A stretch of DNA of 64,000 nucleotides from Cryptomeria japonica (taxonomy: Eukaryota > Streptophyta > Pinopsida > Cupressales > Cupressaceae). Below, in pieces: positions 10,687 through 22,814 of the stretch. The notes below the pieces were generated by a model. The model had not been told where the DNA came from. It saw only the letters and a list, made by a program, of their open reading frames with translations, and did not search any database. The stretch covers positions 341,085,793 to 341,149,792 of the forward strand of contig NC_081408.1 of assembly GCF_030272615.1 (NCBI RefSeq), given 5' to 3'. Position numbers and translations under genes: made by a program. How positions within the stretch are numbered: position 1 is the stretch's first letter; the number at the start of each line of letters is the position of its first letter.

Positions 10687-12290
10687 GTGACAAAGATGCA
10701 GGAGTATTGACTAGAAGAAGAGCAAGAGAGAATACCTATCTTCTCTCTGAAATTGAGCCCAAAACAACAAAGAAGGCTTTAAAAGATGAAGACTGGATCA
10801 AAGCCATGGAGGAAGAATTAGAGAAGATTGAGAAAAATGAAACTTGGACGCTTGTGCCTAGACCAGAGAACAAAAATGTGATAGGCATCAAATGGGTGTT
10901 TAGAAACAAAATGGATGAAACTGGTCAAGTAGTAAGAAAAAAAGAAAGGTTAGTCTGCAAAGGGTATGCACGGGAAGAAGGTTTGGATTATGGAGAGACC
11001 TATGTAACGGTGGTTAGATTGGAAGGGGTCAAAATCTTGCTTGCTTATGCTTCTTACAAGAATTTCAAAGTTTACCAAATGGGTGTCAAATTGGCATTCT
11101 TGAATGGTGTTCTAGAAGAAGAAGTGTACATAGAGCAACCAGAAGGATTTCCTTCAGAAGATGGAAATGATGGTGTGTAAACTAAATAAGGCTTTGTATG
11201 GACTAAAGAAAGCACAAAGAGCTCGGTATGAGAAGATGCACTCATACCTACTAAGTAGAAGATTCATAAGAACCAGTGACAACAATAACTTGTACTTGAA
11301 ATTTGGAGAAGATGGAAAACATTGATTACAGAAATTTTTGTAGATGACATCATCTTTGGAGGAGATGATGAAATGAGCAAAGGTTTTGCAGAAGAGATGA
11401 AGAAGGAATTTGAAATTTCCATGATTGTTGAAATAAAATTCTTCATCGGCTTGCAAGTATCTTAGCTAAAGAATGGTATTTTCATTAGCCAAACCAAATA
11501 CATAAGGGAAATATTGAAGACCTTTGGAATGGAAGATTGCAAACCTATTGGAACTCCAATGGTTATAGATTGCAAGATCTCCAAAGATGATAAGACTAAT
11601 GAAGTAAATGAGATACTATATTGATCCATGATCAGTAAGTTATAGTATACAATGCATAGTAGACTAGATATAGCTCAAGTAGTCAGCTTGGTTGCTAGAT
11701 TTGCTGCAAATCCAAAGGAGACACATATGGTGGCAATCAAGAGGATATTCAGATATCTTAAGGGGACTAATGATTATGGTCTCTGATATCCACATAAGGG
11801 AGACTTCAACTTAAGTGTCTTCACCGATGCAGATTGGGCAGGGAATATTAATGACAAAAAGAGCACTAGTGGAGGTGCATTCTTTCTTGGTGACAGGTTA
11901 GTGTCATGGACAAGAAAGAAAGAAAATTGTATATCTCAGTCCACAGCAAAGGCAGAATATGTAGTTGTAGCTATCAGTTGCACACAAGTGGTCTAGATTA
12001 AATAAATTATGGAAGAAATATAGGAAAGAGTATCTAAAACAGTGGTGATTCACTATAACAACAATAGTGCTATCAACATATCCAAGAATCCGATGATGCA
12101 TTCCAAGACAAAGCATATAGCTATCAAATACCACTACCTCAGGGAATAGGTTCAAGATAAGGAAGTAAGATTGGAGTATATAACAACAAAAGAACAGGTG
12201 GTTGATATCTTTACCAAGCCACTACCGAAGGACACCTTTGAATATCTCAAAGGTAAGCTAGGGGTGACACCCCTACCTACATTAAAGTAA
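10687..12290 (+). pseudogene. Copia 1 reverse transcriptase and RNase H
   Basis: RT opens at about 10707 with the usual acidic lead (D-W-I-K-A-M-E-E-E-L) and W-V-F-R-N-K, and runs open to 11180. After a frameshift the active site F-V-D-D-I-I-F-G is legible at about 11335-11360. RNase H follows with T-D-A-D-W-A-G near 11825 and a S-x-A-K-A-E-Y motif near 11945. Several stops and frameshifts separate the blocks. The family would copy the RNA into DNA; here the coding capacity is lost. Confidence 0.85.
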
Positions 12291-12426
12291 GCGAAGAAGG
12301 GCTCTACATCAACCTGGTATGCTTTCTTTATGAAGAATTTTCTAAGACTACATTGATAAGTGTGAACTACTCTAGTTAGGGGGCAGTCTTGTCAATGTAT
12401 TGAAATACATCTTTAGCATTGTTGCC

Positions 12427-12735
12427 AAAGGGGGAGATTATTATAGTGTTTGAGTATTGTTGAGTAGTCGGCAGAATGTGTGTAGTAGTGTTTAGCAGCG
12501 GGTTGTTGAAGGTGCAGTAGTGTTGAGCAATAGGTTGTTGAAGTAGAGGGTTGCTAGAAGTGGTTAGAGTGGTCTATTGGAAACAGAGTATTGCCAGTGT
12601 TAGGGGGAGATACTCATTACTCAGAGAAGAAGTAATGACCAGTACAAAAATAAAGAAAGAAGTGAAGAAAGTACATGTAGGAGAAACTGATAAGATAGAT
12701 TCTGAAATGTTGCCATCAATGCTAAAGGGGGAGAT
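12427..12735 (+). other. Two polypurine tracts flanking a 290-base extension before the 3' LTR
   Basis: AAAGGGGGAGATTATT occurs at about 12427 and AAAGGGGGAGATTATTGG at about 12724, the second touching the 3' LTR. Between them is a TAG/TTG-rich stretch (GTAGTGTT, GTTGTTGAAG) that contains a short open frame with no recognisable product. The second tract is the functional one by position. Confidence 0.65.
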
Positions 12736-14038
12736 TATTGGCATTACTGATATTGACAAAGTTGGTTAATCTAATGAACTGGTATATTAGTTATGATTTG
12801 TCATTGATGACTAACACTGATCGATGGAGTGGTGTATCTTAGTAGAAAAGGTGATGGCTTGCAAAGAACATGGAAGCAGTATCAAAGATCGATGATCAAG
12901 GTTCAATCAGTTCAAGGGAAGACAGAATAAGCCAACTGGTCTGACATTCAAGAAGATCGATGTTAAGGTCAGATCTTCAAGTTGGTTATTTTGATGATGA
13001 TGTAGTTGCAAAAGGTGACTTAGGAAAGAAGGCTTGAGGTCCTATGCAAACTGAAACCTCATTGGAAAATAGGAAAAGAGGCTTGGTGGAAGTACTGCAA
13101 ACCGGTAGAGAAGAGCGTAGTGGTATACTAGTAGGCGGGTGAAGCAGAAGGAAGATAGGTGATCACCTTAAAGCAAAGAGCGATGATCGGATACAAAGTT
13201 GTGATAGAAAAAGGTGAGTTGGTTAGTTTGTGATAATGCCAAACTAAAGGTTAGTGAAGTCAACCTCAGTCATCATGCATTTAAGCCATGAATGTTTACG
13301 AATTTTCTGGTTTGCATTTAAAAGACTGAACTCGACCTAGAAGTTGTTATTTCTGGGGGATCTGATGGTAGATTTGGATGATTAGTTGGTGGAATTATTG
13401 CAGGGCATGCAGAGAAAGAGTGAGAAGATTTAAATTTGAAATCTATCAAGATCTGTGATTGCATTGATTAAGGAAACACTTGAAGGTGACGACAGAGGGA
13501 GTATAAAGTGTTTTGAGTTCATGCAAAAAAATTTCATTAAAAAATTTGCAGTGCAAATCCTGTGAGAGGCGATCCAAGGTGAAAAGTGAAGAGTGAGGAA
13601 GTGCTAAGTGATTTAGCAGTGCCAAGTGTGTGTGTGAAGTAGATTGGCAAAGTGCAGAGCCAATGGTATGAGCAAAGAATTATTGTAGTGCAAAGCAGAC
13701 ACAACCGGTGTAGACAGAGTATGAGAATCATTGTAATCTGATCAAGCTATCAGTAGCTATTCCATCAAATCCACTTACTATTGATTTCTAACCATTGAAA
13801 CAAAAAATCCCTTAACTAGGTGGACTCTAATAGGTCCTGTTGTTTAACTCCCTTAATCGAGTGTCATATCAATTGATGATTTAAGTCCTTTAATCAGGCT
13901 ACCTTTAACAGGGTAAAGGCTTTAAAAGGCCTATATTCAGATCCCTTAACCAAGTGGCACTTAACAATGTCTCTGTAAATCACCTAATAGGGATGGCTCC
14001 TTACATGGTGTTCTCTAGAAGAGTACAAATTTTGTGAG
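12736..14038 (+). repeat. 3' LTR of Copia 1, left part
   Basis: Aligns with 6588-7903 from TATTGGCATTACTGATATTG onward; the terminal TG has become TA. It stops at AAATTTTGTGAG, inside the LTR, where the Tat/Ogre-like element has inserted. GTGAG is repeated at 30831-30835. Confidence 0.9.
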
Positions 14039-14591
14039 TGTTAGTGAATAGATTTGTCCTTTCTTAAAATGATCAATTTTAAACTCTGTCACCTTCTTTT
14101 AAACACAAGTTGGGTAAGTGTTGTATAAACCACTTCCCTCTGAACTTTCCATAAGTACAACTCCCTATTTCAGTTATTCAAGGAATAATTTAATTAATTT
14201 TATTTGAGCAGTAGCTTTTAACCTGAAAGCATGTAAGGCTGCCTACTTCATTCTTGGATGAGAGGCCAATATTTCACACATATTTCTGAGAAAAACAATC
14301 TTTCCAATCTTTTCAATTCAAGAGATGAAAGTAATTGAATCAAAGTTTAGAACACTATTTCGACAATTTCAATAAGGAACGAACAGATAAGAGAAACCGA
14401 ATCTGTTCTCAAACATGAATCTTTTTTAAATGAAAACAAACACTCAAAGGAAGGAGTACCAGAAAAATAATAATTTTCTGCAATAGAAAGGTCATTACTG
14501 TTATTTGATTAGATAAGCATATGCAAAGATATGTGTCTACACAAATTCAAAACCCACAAATTTTTCTTCTCCCAAAAATAGTATGATCTTT

Positions 14592-14602
14592 GTATATATA
14601 TA
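14592..14602 (-). promoter_or_regulatory. TATA-like element late in the LTR
   Basis: TATATATATA on both strands, about 340 bases downstream of the LTR ORF stop and 550 bases before the LTR end in element orientation. The right LTR has the same site at about 26452-26461. If used, transcription of the element would start after the ORF, which places the ORF in U3. Confidence 0.4.
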
Positions 14603-14933
14603 TTCTTATGCGACAAAGGCACGATAATACATCTCTAAATCCATTTCCATTCCAGATTTAAAAGTCTGATTCTTCCTTCTACAAAACAAAAACCTTACAA
14701 AAATAGAGGAAAAACAAAAACTAACCCAAAATTTTTCACCAAATCTAACCCCTATTCTATCTATCTTTCCTTAATTTATAGTTTTTAGAATAGGGGAGGT
14801 CTCCCTGAAAACTTGACCTCCCCCAAAACAGTTATGAAACCAACGAGATGTATTTTTGGGACAGATGTCCTGAAGTCTTTGCATAAACATGAAAAATTAC
14901 AAAAATAAAGGAAACCGGGCCTAGATCAATGCA

Positions 14934-17900
14934 TTATGTCATTTTCCCATCATCATCATCCTCTCCGCTTTCACAGGTGTCGTGGGCAATTGTGAGTTCC
15001 TAAATAATAGATTGGTTTGGAACCTTCATCGCATTGAGCTTTACCTTCACCGCCTCCTTATTCCACCAGTGCTTCACCATCTTTTTAGAATGCTTCGGCA
15101 ACTGATAATTTCCAATGAAGGTCATGGACTCAATCCTAGCCACCCTTGTTATATCTTCTGGAGTGAAATTACCCTTGGCTTTGATTTTCTCCATGTTTAT
15201 CTAGAAAGCCCTGATTGCATCCTGTGTGTTCAACCCGCAAATTCCAAATTGCCAATCATGGTCAGGGTTAACCACCTTGTTATCATTAACTATACTACAT
15301 TGGAGATCCTGGAGCTCATAAACAGAGGTCTTAGTGTCAGAGATCACAGACTTGAAGGTAAGCACCCGCCACATTATGGTTTTCTTCAGCATAAAGAGCT
15401 GACATTCATCCGCTACCAATTTGATTGAGTGTTCCGTTAGAAACCTGGGAACTCCATATTCTTCTATTTTGGTGAACAAAGGCAAGATATTCTGTCACTT
15501 GTGTTCCTCTTTCTCCCATGGCATAAGCTGATTTTGACCTTTGGTGATAAGACTCTATATCTCGTCACATAACTTCTGGGAGTCGGTGATATACTTCTCC
15601 CCGTCCTTGATTATTCCCTCAATCCATTTCTCCACGGCTTCTGCAATACTCTTGGCCCGTTGAACTTGACTCATTAACTTTTTATTTTTTGGCAAAGTTG
15701 GGTCGAAGTTCTCTATAGCATGAGATATTGGGAGTGCCCCAAAGCAACCAATACTGTCGATGAACTGGGCAAGAACATTTATGTGTCGCTTTATCTCTCT
15801 CTTTTCCCACCCAGCTTTCTTCAATTTGGTGAGCTTTTTCTTTGTCGATACCTGGAAGAAATAATTGTCTGAGTCTCTACTCATATTTCCTATTTCCACC
15901 TTCGTGATCTAAAAATTATCGGGGCTAGCTTCCTTGTTTTTATCCTTGGATTTGTATGAGGTGATTTCAGTGACCCATTTTCCAGTTCCTTCATCATTGT
16001 CTAGGCAGGTGGCAGTTTTGAACCTTTTTGGCTTAGGGCTCTTCTCTGTGTACTTAATGACCATTTCTTGAATTGGAATAGTCACGGGAAGAAAATTCTG
16101 CTTTCTATTCACTGAAGTGGTCAACCACTTAGGAGTTGCACTGGAAGTGGTTGTTCCTTTGATCACTTTGGAAGGTGGTGTCATAGCCACGGTCACCGTA
16201 TGAGAATCCAGGGCATTAGTGACATCGCTATCCAAGTCTTCAACTTCAAATATTTGGGCATCAAGAATTGTATCTTTCACCCCTATATCCTTTGCTTGAT
16301 CCACCTTTCTTTGAGCAGCACTTTGGGACTAGGTATGCCGAGGAGTACAGAAATCCAAAGTTGAATTAGACCTATGTCTAAGCTGGGGTGGCTTGTTATC
16401 TTTACCTGCATGAATAGGCATAAAAGCATTATTAGAAAGACACTTTGGTGAATGTAGAGGGACCTCATTACTTCTCGCAGAATTAGACTTAACACCTAAT
16501 TTTGCTGATTTCTTCCTAGCAACCCATGTTGCGGTCCTTTCCAAAACTCCTTTGGTGCTTAACTGTATATCATCTTTCTCTTCCTCATCCCAGTCAATTG
16601 GAGGCATTTCAATTTCTGTAGGGGCTAAGTATCCTGGTTTGAAAATCTCTAGATAGTTCTCTTCGAGCCCCTTAGTGTCCAACTTTACTTGTAATGAAAT
16701 AACTTGTTCTAACACCATCCTCATATTTTCCTTTTTGAAAACCTCAAGCTCATCACTACAGTCTTCCCAAAAGTCTTCCAATTGTGGCATTGGGAGGTAT
16801 GGTATTAGACCAAAACTTCGGGAAAAACCCTTATTATCAAAACCTTTCCTTTCAGGATACAAGGAAAAGTTGAAATTCCTAAGATCTGCTCCAATACTCA
16901 AACCGTCGGACATTGAACTGTAAGACAACATGCCCAATTGGATGGGAAAATGACCCTCCCATTTATCCCTAGGTTGTGCCTTTTTGATTACAGAAGTCAG
17001 CTACCTACATATCTCCACTAGAATAAAGCAATTTGAACAAAAATGAGGGAGCTTGAAAGGATCCTCTTCAAAACCACCTATCCTTATGTAACAGAAGTGT
17101 GGAAACTGGATATAGAAACTGCCAAACCTCTTTATCAATGTCTGTGCATCCTCGAAGATCCTTTTGTCTTTCATATTCTTCAATTCATGGCACAAGTCAC
17201 CCAGAAAAGCATTGTGCACCCTTCTGAAATCCTGCAAAGCCTTATCCTTTTGCAGCATGGGATACAACTCATACACGGGAACATCATCCTCAGTGACTTG
17301 TTTTGGTATTCCAACTTACTCCTTAACACACACCAAACAATACAAGAGATATGAAGACATAAATTTCTATTTGAACTGTTTAGCCATACTCAATTGTTCT
17401 CTCATTGAATCAGCAATCAATTCAGCCCAATCAAGATATTGCTTCCCTTCCAAAACTAGCTGCACGTAGCAATAAATCCAATCGTCGAAGCTGTAAGCTT
17501 CAGCAGACCCTATGGCCCGGTGCAACAAAAGCATAACATCATGAATCTAAGGCAACATGTGATTCTTATTAGGATTCTTGGGTAACCTAGAACCACCTCT
17601 TTGAGGAAACTTCAACTAGAATTTTGCTATGTTGTTACGGTGTCTGGTTCTGTCTGTGTTGAACTCAGTGATTGACTGAGTAGGAGAAAAGTTGGAGAAC
17701 TGGTAATCAGGTATCTTGAAGATGGAGGAAATTACTTCACAATTTATGGCAAGAAGGGTTTCACCATTGTCTCTCCTAATGGTCTTAGAGACTGGGTCGT
17801 ATCTAGCGATACATTCCTGAATCAATTCTGGGCAAGGAATGGCTAGGGGAAAAGTTGCCGCTTCTATGAGACCGCTACTCAAAATCTCCACACCAAAAGA

Positions 17901-18032
17901 TTTTTCAATTCCCTTGAACACCCTCTCTTTTAAAACCTCAATATTTTCCCCTTTAAGGTCGGTATCGCTAACTATGGGTTCAGTACATGTGAGGCTAAAA
18001 ACATTCCCGAACAAATGCAGTGTGGACTTCAT
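14934..18032 (-). pseudogene. LTR-encoded ORF, left copy (about 1,032 codons in one frame)
   Basis: ATG at 18032-18030, TAA at 14936-14934. The whole 3,099 bases stay in one frame, broken only by in-frame stops (e.g. after 17616, 17001, 16329, 15909, 15555, 15201, 15000). I do not recognise the family. Visible parts: an N-terminal globular region (residues 1-350) with aromatic and cysteine-containing segments; a region with W-E-D-C-S-D-E-L-E-V-F-K-K-E-N (about 435); a basic linker with R-K-K-S-A-K-L; a possible nuclear signal K-P-K-R-F-K near 680; helical, charge-rich segments at 720-900; a very acidic C-terminus G-E-D-D-D-D. No membrane segment or signal peptide is evident, so an Env-like glycoprotein is unlikely. 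A second copy sits in the other LTR. Confidence 0.75.
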
Positions 18033-18619
18033 AATTCAAAGCAATATGCCTTAATTGGTTGTAGCAAATCTTCTATGAGAGAGAAAATGCAAGTAAAAAC
18101 TACTAGAGAGAACAAGAAAAGGACTCACCTTCACAGTTGAACAACTAGATGATGACTAGCAGCAAACAAGACTCCTATCTAGGAAAAACAAAACTGTAGC
18201 AGCGAGGAACGAATGCAGAGCACTAATAATTCTCATACCTTATAGTGAGGGCAATGATGCAAAACCATTGAATGCAATAATTCTAATTGTCAGTTTGAGT
18301 GTGTTAAGTTTGTGGATTGAACCTCGCATGCATGCATTGAATGCATGGCAGTGTTTTTGAAGTAACCGCTAGTTCCCGAAATGATTACTTACTTCGAAAA
18401 GCCAAGGATTGACGTCACTGAAGACATGGTTCACCTTCCTCATATTTGGCAATAAATGTAGCATCAAATCATTTAACCCATGGGACCCACCAACTTCATA
18501 CACATATGAACATCCTGAACAGACTTCATTAGCGTTTAAGTAGTTCAAGATGTACACCACCCTCAAGGAAAATCTTTGCCGAGAAAATGAATTATGCCAA
18601 GCTGGTGACCATTTGTGCT

Positions 18620-18860
18620 ATATTGAACATGTTGAACACGTTTGAACCTCTTGAACTTGGCTCAATGAGTTCAACACCCAGAGAGAAATGAAGTAACACA
18701 TTACCAAACAAGTAACTTTAAAAGAGTCGCTGCAAGACACTTGAAGAAAATGTTAGTATGAAAACCTTCCCGAACACCTAGGAACCTATGGAACCTAAAT
18801 GAACCTGTTGAACCCGGTTCAAGATAGTTCAACGTGTTCATAGAGTTCAACCAATTACTA
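18620..18860 (-). promoter_or_regulatory. Cluster of GAAC/GTTC motifs in U3
   Basis: At least twelve GAAC or GTTC motifs lie in 240 bases, most as TTGAAC or GTTCAA. They include a perfect palindrome TTGAACCCGGTTCAA at 18808-18822 (one mismatch in the right LTR). The block lies about 600 bases upstream of the LTR ORF start, early in the LTR. The same block is at about 30460-30700. It could be a transcription factor array; the factor is unknown. Confidence 0.45.
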
Positions 18861-19162
18861 AAACTTGACCTTTTTGATTGAAAGACAATTTACAAATGTA
18901 CTAAGGGCTTGAACCAAGGTGTTACAAGAAAGACAAGGACTCTGAATGGAATTTTTATTATTAGGATGGCTCACTCTTGTTATGAGGAATGAATAACGTA
19001 GTAACATCAGCTCTAATTGGGGATTGTATTTTATGAAGGGAAATGCAAAGAACTCCTAATATTTGGTTTCGCATGGCCAAAAACAAATAGCGAAAAGGAA
19101 AAGGAGACCCATAACTAACAAACACCTAAGCTACTATATACAGAAACTCTCAACCTCGGGAC

Positions 19163-20244
19163 TTACAATTTGTAGAGTTTGAGATCTTGCCCGTTGTAGG
19201 TATAGGGCATAACCGTTCCATCAACATAGCTAAGTCTAAAAGTATTTTGTCCCACCACTTCGCAGATTTTGAAAGGGCCTTTCCATAATGAATCAAACTT
19301 GCCATAAGCACCCTTTGGCTCTTTCCTTTTATCCCATAATAGCACTTCATCTCCTTTTAGGAAACCTCTTGGCTAAGCCCTCATGTCAAAAATCCTCTTC
19401 ACTGTGCTCTGATGCTCTGTGATTCTATCCACCAGCACCTCCCTCTCTTCTTCCAACTTCATCAGGTACATAACTCTTTTCTCCAAAGCATTCTGAAAGA
19501 AAGAATCTTCCACTACTATTTGCAGCTTGCCTGCTGATAATTCCAAAGGTAAAGAAAGTTTTGCGCTAACCCCATACACAAGCTCGAAAGGTGCCATTCC
19601 AATGGCCCTCTTGGGCATGGTTCTATCTACCCACAAAGCTTCATATACCTTCTTATGCCAATTTCGAGCATTTTCGTCAACCAACTTTTTCATGATGGCT
19701 ATCAGGTTCTTGTTGCTAGACTCTGCCAGTCCATTACGCTGTGGAAAGTAATCAGATGAATGCGAGAGAGTAATTTGATGCTCATAACAAAACATAGTTA
19801 ACTCCTCAAAAGAGAAATATGATGCATTATCTGCAACAATCTTTTGGGGAACCCCGAAATGAACTAGGATGTAATCTTTAATAAAACTACACACAACCTC
19901 TGAGTTTGCCTTTTTAGTGGGAATGGCTTCCACCCACTTGGTAAAGTAGTCAGTTGCTATCAAAATGTACATATGACCACAACTGGAATGAGGATTTATC
20001 GGCCCTATGAAATCAATGCCCCACTGTTTGAAAGGTTCATCTACTATCACAGGCCTTAAAGGTAGGGGCACTAAATGTGGCTTCCCGGAAAAGAGTTGGC
20101 ATTTCTCACATTCCTTAACATAAATATATGCATCCCTAAACATGCCTGGCCAATAAAAACAATTCCTCAAAATTTTGAAAGCAGTGATGAACGATGAGAA
20201 GTGCCCCCCCACAAGCTTGACCATGGTAAATCTCTAGAAGTTTT
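19163..20244 (-). pseudogene. Tat/Ogre-like integrase
   Basis: The zinc domain begins near 20225 with H-G-Q-A-C-G-G-H, but a 7-C run (20204-20210 on the plus strand) has one base too many, shifting the frame inside that motif. C-E-K-C-Q completes the HHCC. The DDE core has G-I-D-F-I-G-P, A-D-N-A-S-Y-F and N-G-L-A-E-S, so all three acidic residues remain. The C-terminal part, after a TAG near 19373, carries G-D-E-V-L-L-W-D and ends at 19163. Integrase joins the cDNA to the chromosome. Confidence 0.85.
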
Positions 20245-20246
20245 TG

Positions 20247-21640
20247 CTATTGAGGTTTATCTACACACCTTAAGTATGTTCCATCCAATCCTTTCTTGTA
20301 CAAAACATCCCGCCAAATTACATATTTAGTAGCCTTTAATTTAAGATTCCTTTGTTCTTTTGTTGACAAATAACTTGGGCAGCTGCCATAAGTCAAATAA
20401 TAGGCCACATCAGAGAACCAGGTATCCTGCAATCCAACCAAAAGAGTTAATGGTAATTTTGGTTCTGTTTCCATCTCATTTTCTGCTATTAACCTACATA
20501 AGCCTTGTCCTTTGACTATCTTCGTAGGGCGAATATCTAAATCATATTCTTGAATTTTTGTTACCCAAGTTGCTCTTTTATTTTGTCCAACCTCTTGCTG
20601 AGTTAAAATGCTTTTCACTGCGGAGTCTGGAACAAAAACCAAACAATGAGAGTGCAGAATATAATACCAAAACTGTTTCACAGCCTTGACTATAGCAAAG
20701 GTGTGTTTCTCTAGGAGTGAGTACTTAAGCTCATGCTTCTTGAGTGGAATACTCATGAACGCTATAGGTGGTTCGGCCCCAGATTTATCCAATTGTAACA
20801 GTATTCCAGACATTGTATGTTTTGAGGCGTAGCAATACAAATTGAAGTCCTTTGTGAAATCTGGGTTAATGAGAGTAGGCACATTTGCAACTGAACCCTT
20901 GATTCTTTCAAAAGCTTCTTTGGCCTCTTCAGTCCATTTGAAAGGATGTTGTTCACTCAACAAGCTGATGATGTGTTTTGTAGTTTCTGCAAACTTCGGA
21001 ACGAATTTCCTTAAGAAATTCACTTGACCAAAGAAAGACCTTCCTCCAGTATAGTTTGAAGGTAAACTGAGACGTTGAATTGCATTAACTCTCTCAGGAT
21101 CAATCTTGACTCCTTCCTTTGAAACAATATGTCCTAGCAATTTGCCCTCTATGACACAGAAAACTGATTTCTTTGGGTTCAGGGAGATTCCATGCTCTTG
21201 ACAACGTTGCAGAATTGCCCTCAGATCTCTGAGATGATTCTTCCTCTCTTTAGAAAATACCGTCAGGTCATCTAGGTAAACAACAATAATTCTATCCCAA
21301 AAATCCTTAAAAGAGGAATTCATAGCTCTTTGAAAGGTGGCTCCGGCATTTATTAAACCGAAAGGCATACGATTATATGCGAATGTTCCCCATAGAGTGA
21401 TGAATTATGTCTTGTGTTGTTCATGCTCTACAACACTAATTTGATTGTAACTAGAAAAACCATCTAACATCGACATCATTTCTGACCTGGATACCATCTG
21501 CAGAATGTGATCCATATTGGGTAAAGCGTAGTTGTCCTTCAGACTTGCCTGATTCAAATTACGAAAAATCAACACAAATACGAATCTCCCCATTCTTCTT
21601 CCTTACGTGCACAATGTTGGCTACCTAGGTAGAGTGATGA
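20247..21640 (-). pseudogene. Tat/Ogre-like reverse transcriptase and classical RNase H
   Basis: RT starts at about 21640 (V-R-K-K-N-G-E-I-R-I-C-V-D-F-R) with a stop near 21405. It has M-P-F-G-L-I-N-A-G-A-T-F-Q at 21368 and the active site Y-L-D-D at 21267-21272, which is intact. The following Ty3-type RNase H is eroded: its first acidic motif reads L-Y-C-Y-A-S where the family has an aspartate or equivalent, with Y-S-L-L-E-K-H-T-F-A-I kept. Erosion of this domain fits the presence of the other RNase H-like domain upstream. Confidence 0.85.
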
Positions 21641-22271
21641 ATTGGATATATGATTTTGGCCTTAAGCATTTTATCAACCTCTTTAAAAATTGCATCCGCC
21701 ATTATGGGGTTGAAATTTCTCAATTTTTGACTGAAGGAAGAGACGCCTAGCTTCAACAGAATCTTATGCTGAAAGTGTCCATCTCTAAACTCCTTTAGAT
21801 TATCATAGGACTAAGCGAATACATCAATTTATTGTTTCAGTAGTGTGTCGAGTATTCATTTTTCCTCCAGAGAACAACTCTTGCCAATTGTTACTTCTTT
21901 TAGGTTGGACTCATCGCCTAGATTCAATTTCTCACAACTTCCTTTCCCATCATCCTTGGGGACTTTCCTGCCTATGAACGCATCATCTCTGGTGAAAAAC
22001 CTCTACAGAGTCACTAGCCCTTTTGGAATTTTGTTGCCTTTGAGCTGAATAAAACTATTGTGGGATCAACATCCGAGTCTGAACTAAACTCCTTGTAGTT
22101 ATTTTCAGAACCTTCAAAATATGATTGGGAGAATGACTGAACACATTCCAGAAAATCTTTGATCTGAGCATCTGCATCAAATACTTGCCAATGATTAACA
22201 TTATCAGGGACACTAGGCCTATAAATCATTTCAATCCTATATGAATTATCCTTAAAGTCTGGATGTGGTAA

Positions 22272-22742
22272 CTAAAGCGAAGCCGAGACGGCCAATGAAT
22301 CTGCCCTACTATTTTGATCCCTCAGTATGGCTTCAATCGAGAAAGCATCAAAGAATTCTAACTCATCCCAAACCCTATTTCTATAATGTCTCAATCGGTC
22401 ATTCTTAACTATATAGACATTTCTCACTCGTCTGACAATCAACTCTGCATCTCCTTTAACTTTGAGCAATTTGATACCTTTACATCTAGCCTCATTTAAT
22501 CCTAATAATAATGCCTCATACTCTACAGTATTATTAGTATTCTTAAAATCCAACTTGAAAGAAAAAGGGAAAATATTACCATTGGGTGACAGCAAAACTA
22601 CCCCTGCTCCAGAGCTAGAGTTGGCACAACTTCCATCGAATTCCATTTGCCATAATCCACCAAGTTCATCAACTACTTCTTCAGGTTCCCTTTCGCCAGG
22701 TGCAAGGATGAGATAGTTTCCAAACTCGCATTCTTGAAACAA
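22272..22742 (-). pseudogene. Second RNase H-like domain, upstream of RT
   Basis: Reads W-Q-M-E-F-D-G-S, then G-A-G-V-V-L, N-N-T-V-E-Y-E-A-L, K-G-D-A-E-L-I-V, and at the end S-R-A-D-S-L-A. These supply the four acidic residues (D-E-D-D) of RNase H of the RVT_3/archaeal-like type seen in Tat elements. All are present, so this domain is better kept than the classical one. It lies between protease (ends about 22815) and RT (starts about 21640). In described Tat elements, as I know them, the extra RNase H follows the classical one and precedes integrase. Confidence 0.8.
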
Positions 22743-22814
22743 AATCTGGGCTTTAGGGTTATCCGAAGGAAAAATAGTGTACTTATTTTTTGACTCAAGT
22801 TCAAGCTTGATTTT

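Larger units (their letters stand above)
14039..19006 (-). repeat. 3' LTR of the Tat/Ogre-like element (4,968 bases)
   Basis: On the minus strand it runs from TGTTACTACGTTATTCATTC (19006) to CACTAACA (14039). The right LTR matches it along its whole length with a low percentage of differences and small indels (for example 15 bases near 14105 and 21 bases near 17550). It holds the LTR ORF, a GAAC/GTTC-rich block at 18620-18860 and a TATATATATA at 14592-14602. The length is several-fold that of the Copia LTRs here. Confidence 0.9.

Noticed and set aside
14039-14950. Assembly error as the cause of the two long similar blocks at 14-19 kb and 25-31 kb
   Set aside because: The blocks differ at many positions and by indels, carry TG/CA ends, a perfect outer GTGAG duplication and a correctly placed primer site, so they are real LTRs.
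14934-18032. LTR ORF as an envelope gene
   Set aside because: No signal peptide, fusion-like segment or membrane anchor is visible; charged, nuclear-signal-like and acidic regions argue against it.
16675-18054. Plus-strand frames opposite the LTR gene (also at 27723-29895)
   Set aside because: They are antisense shadows of the LTR ORF, and the sense frame is longer and collinear in both LTRs.
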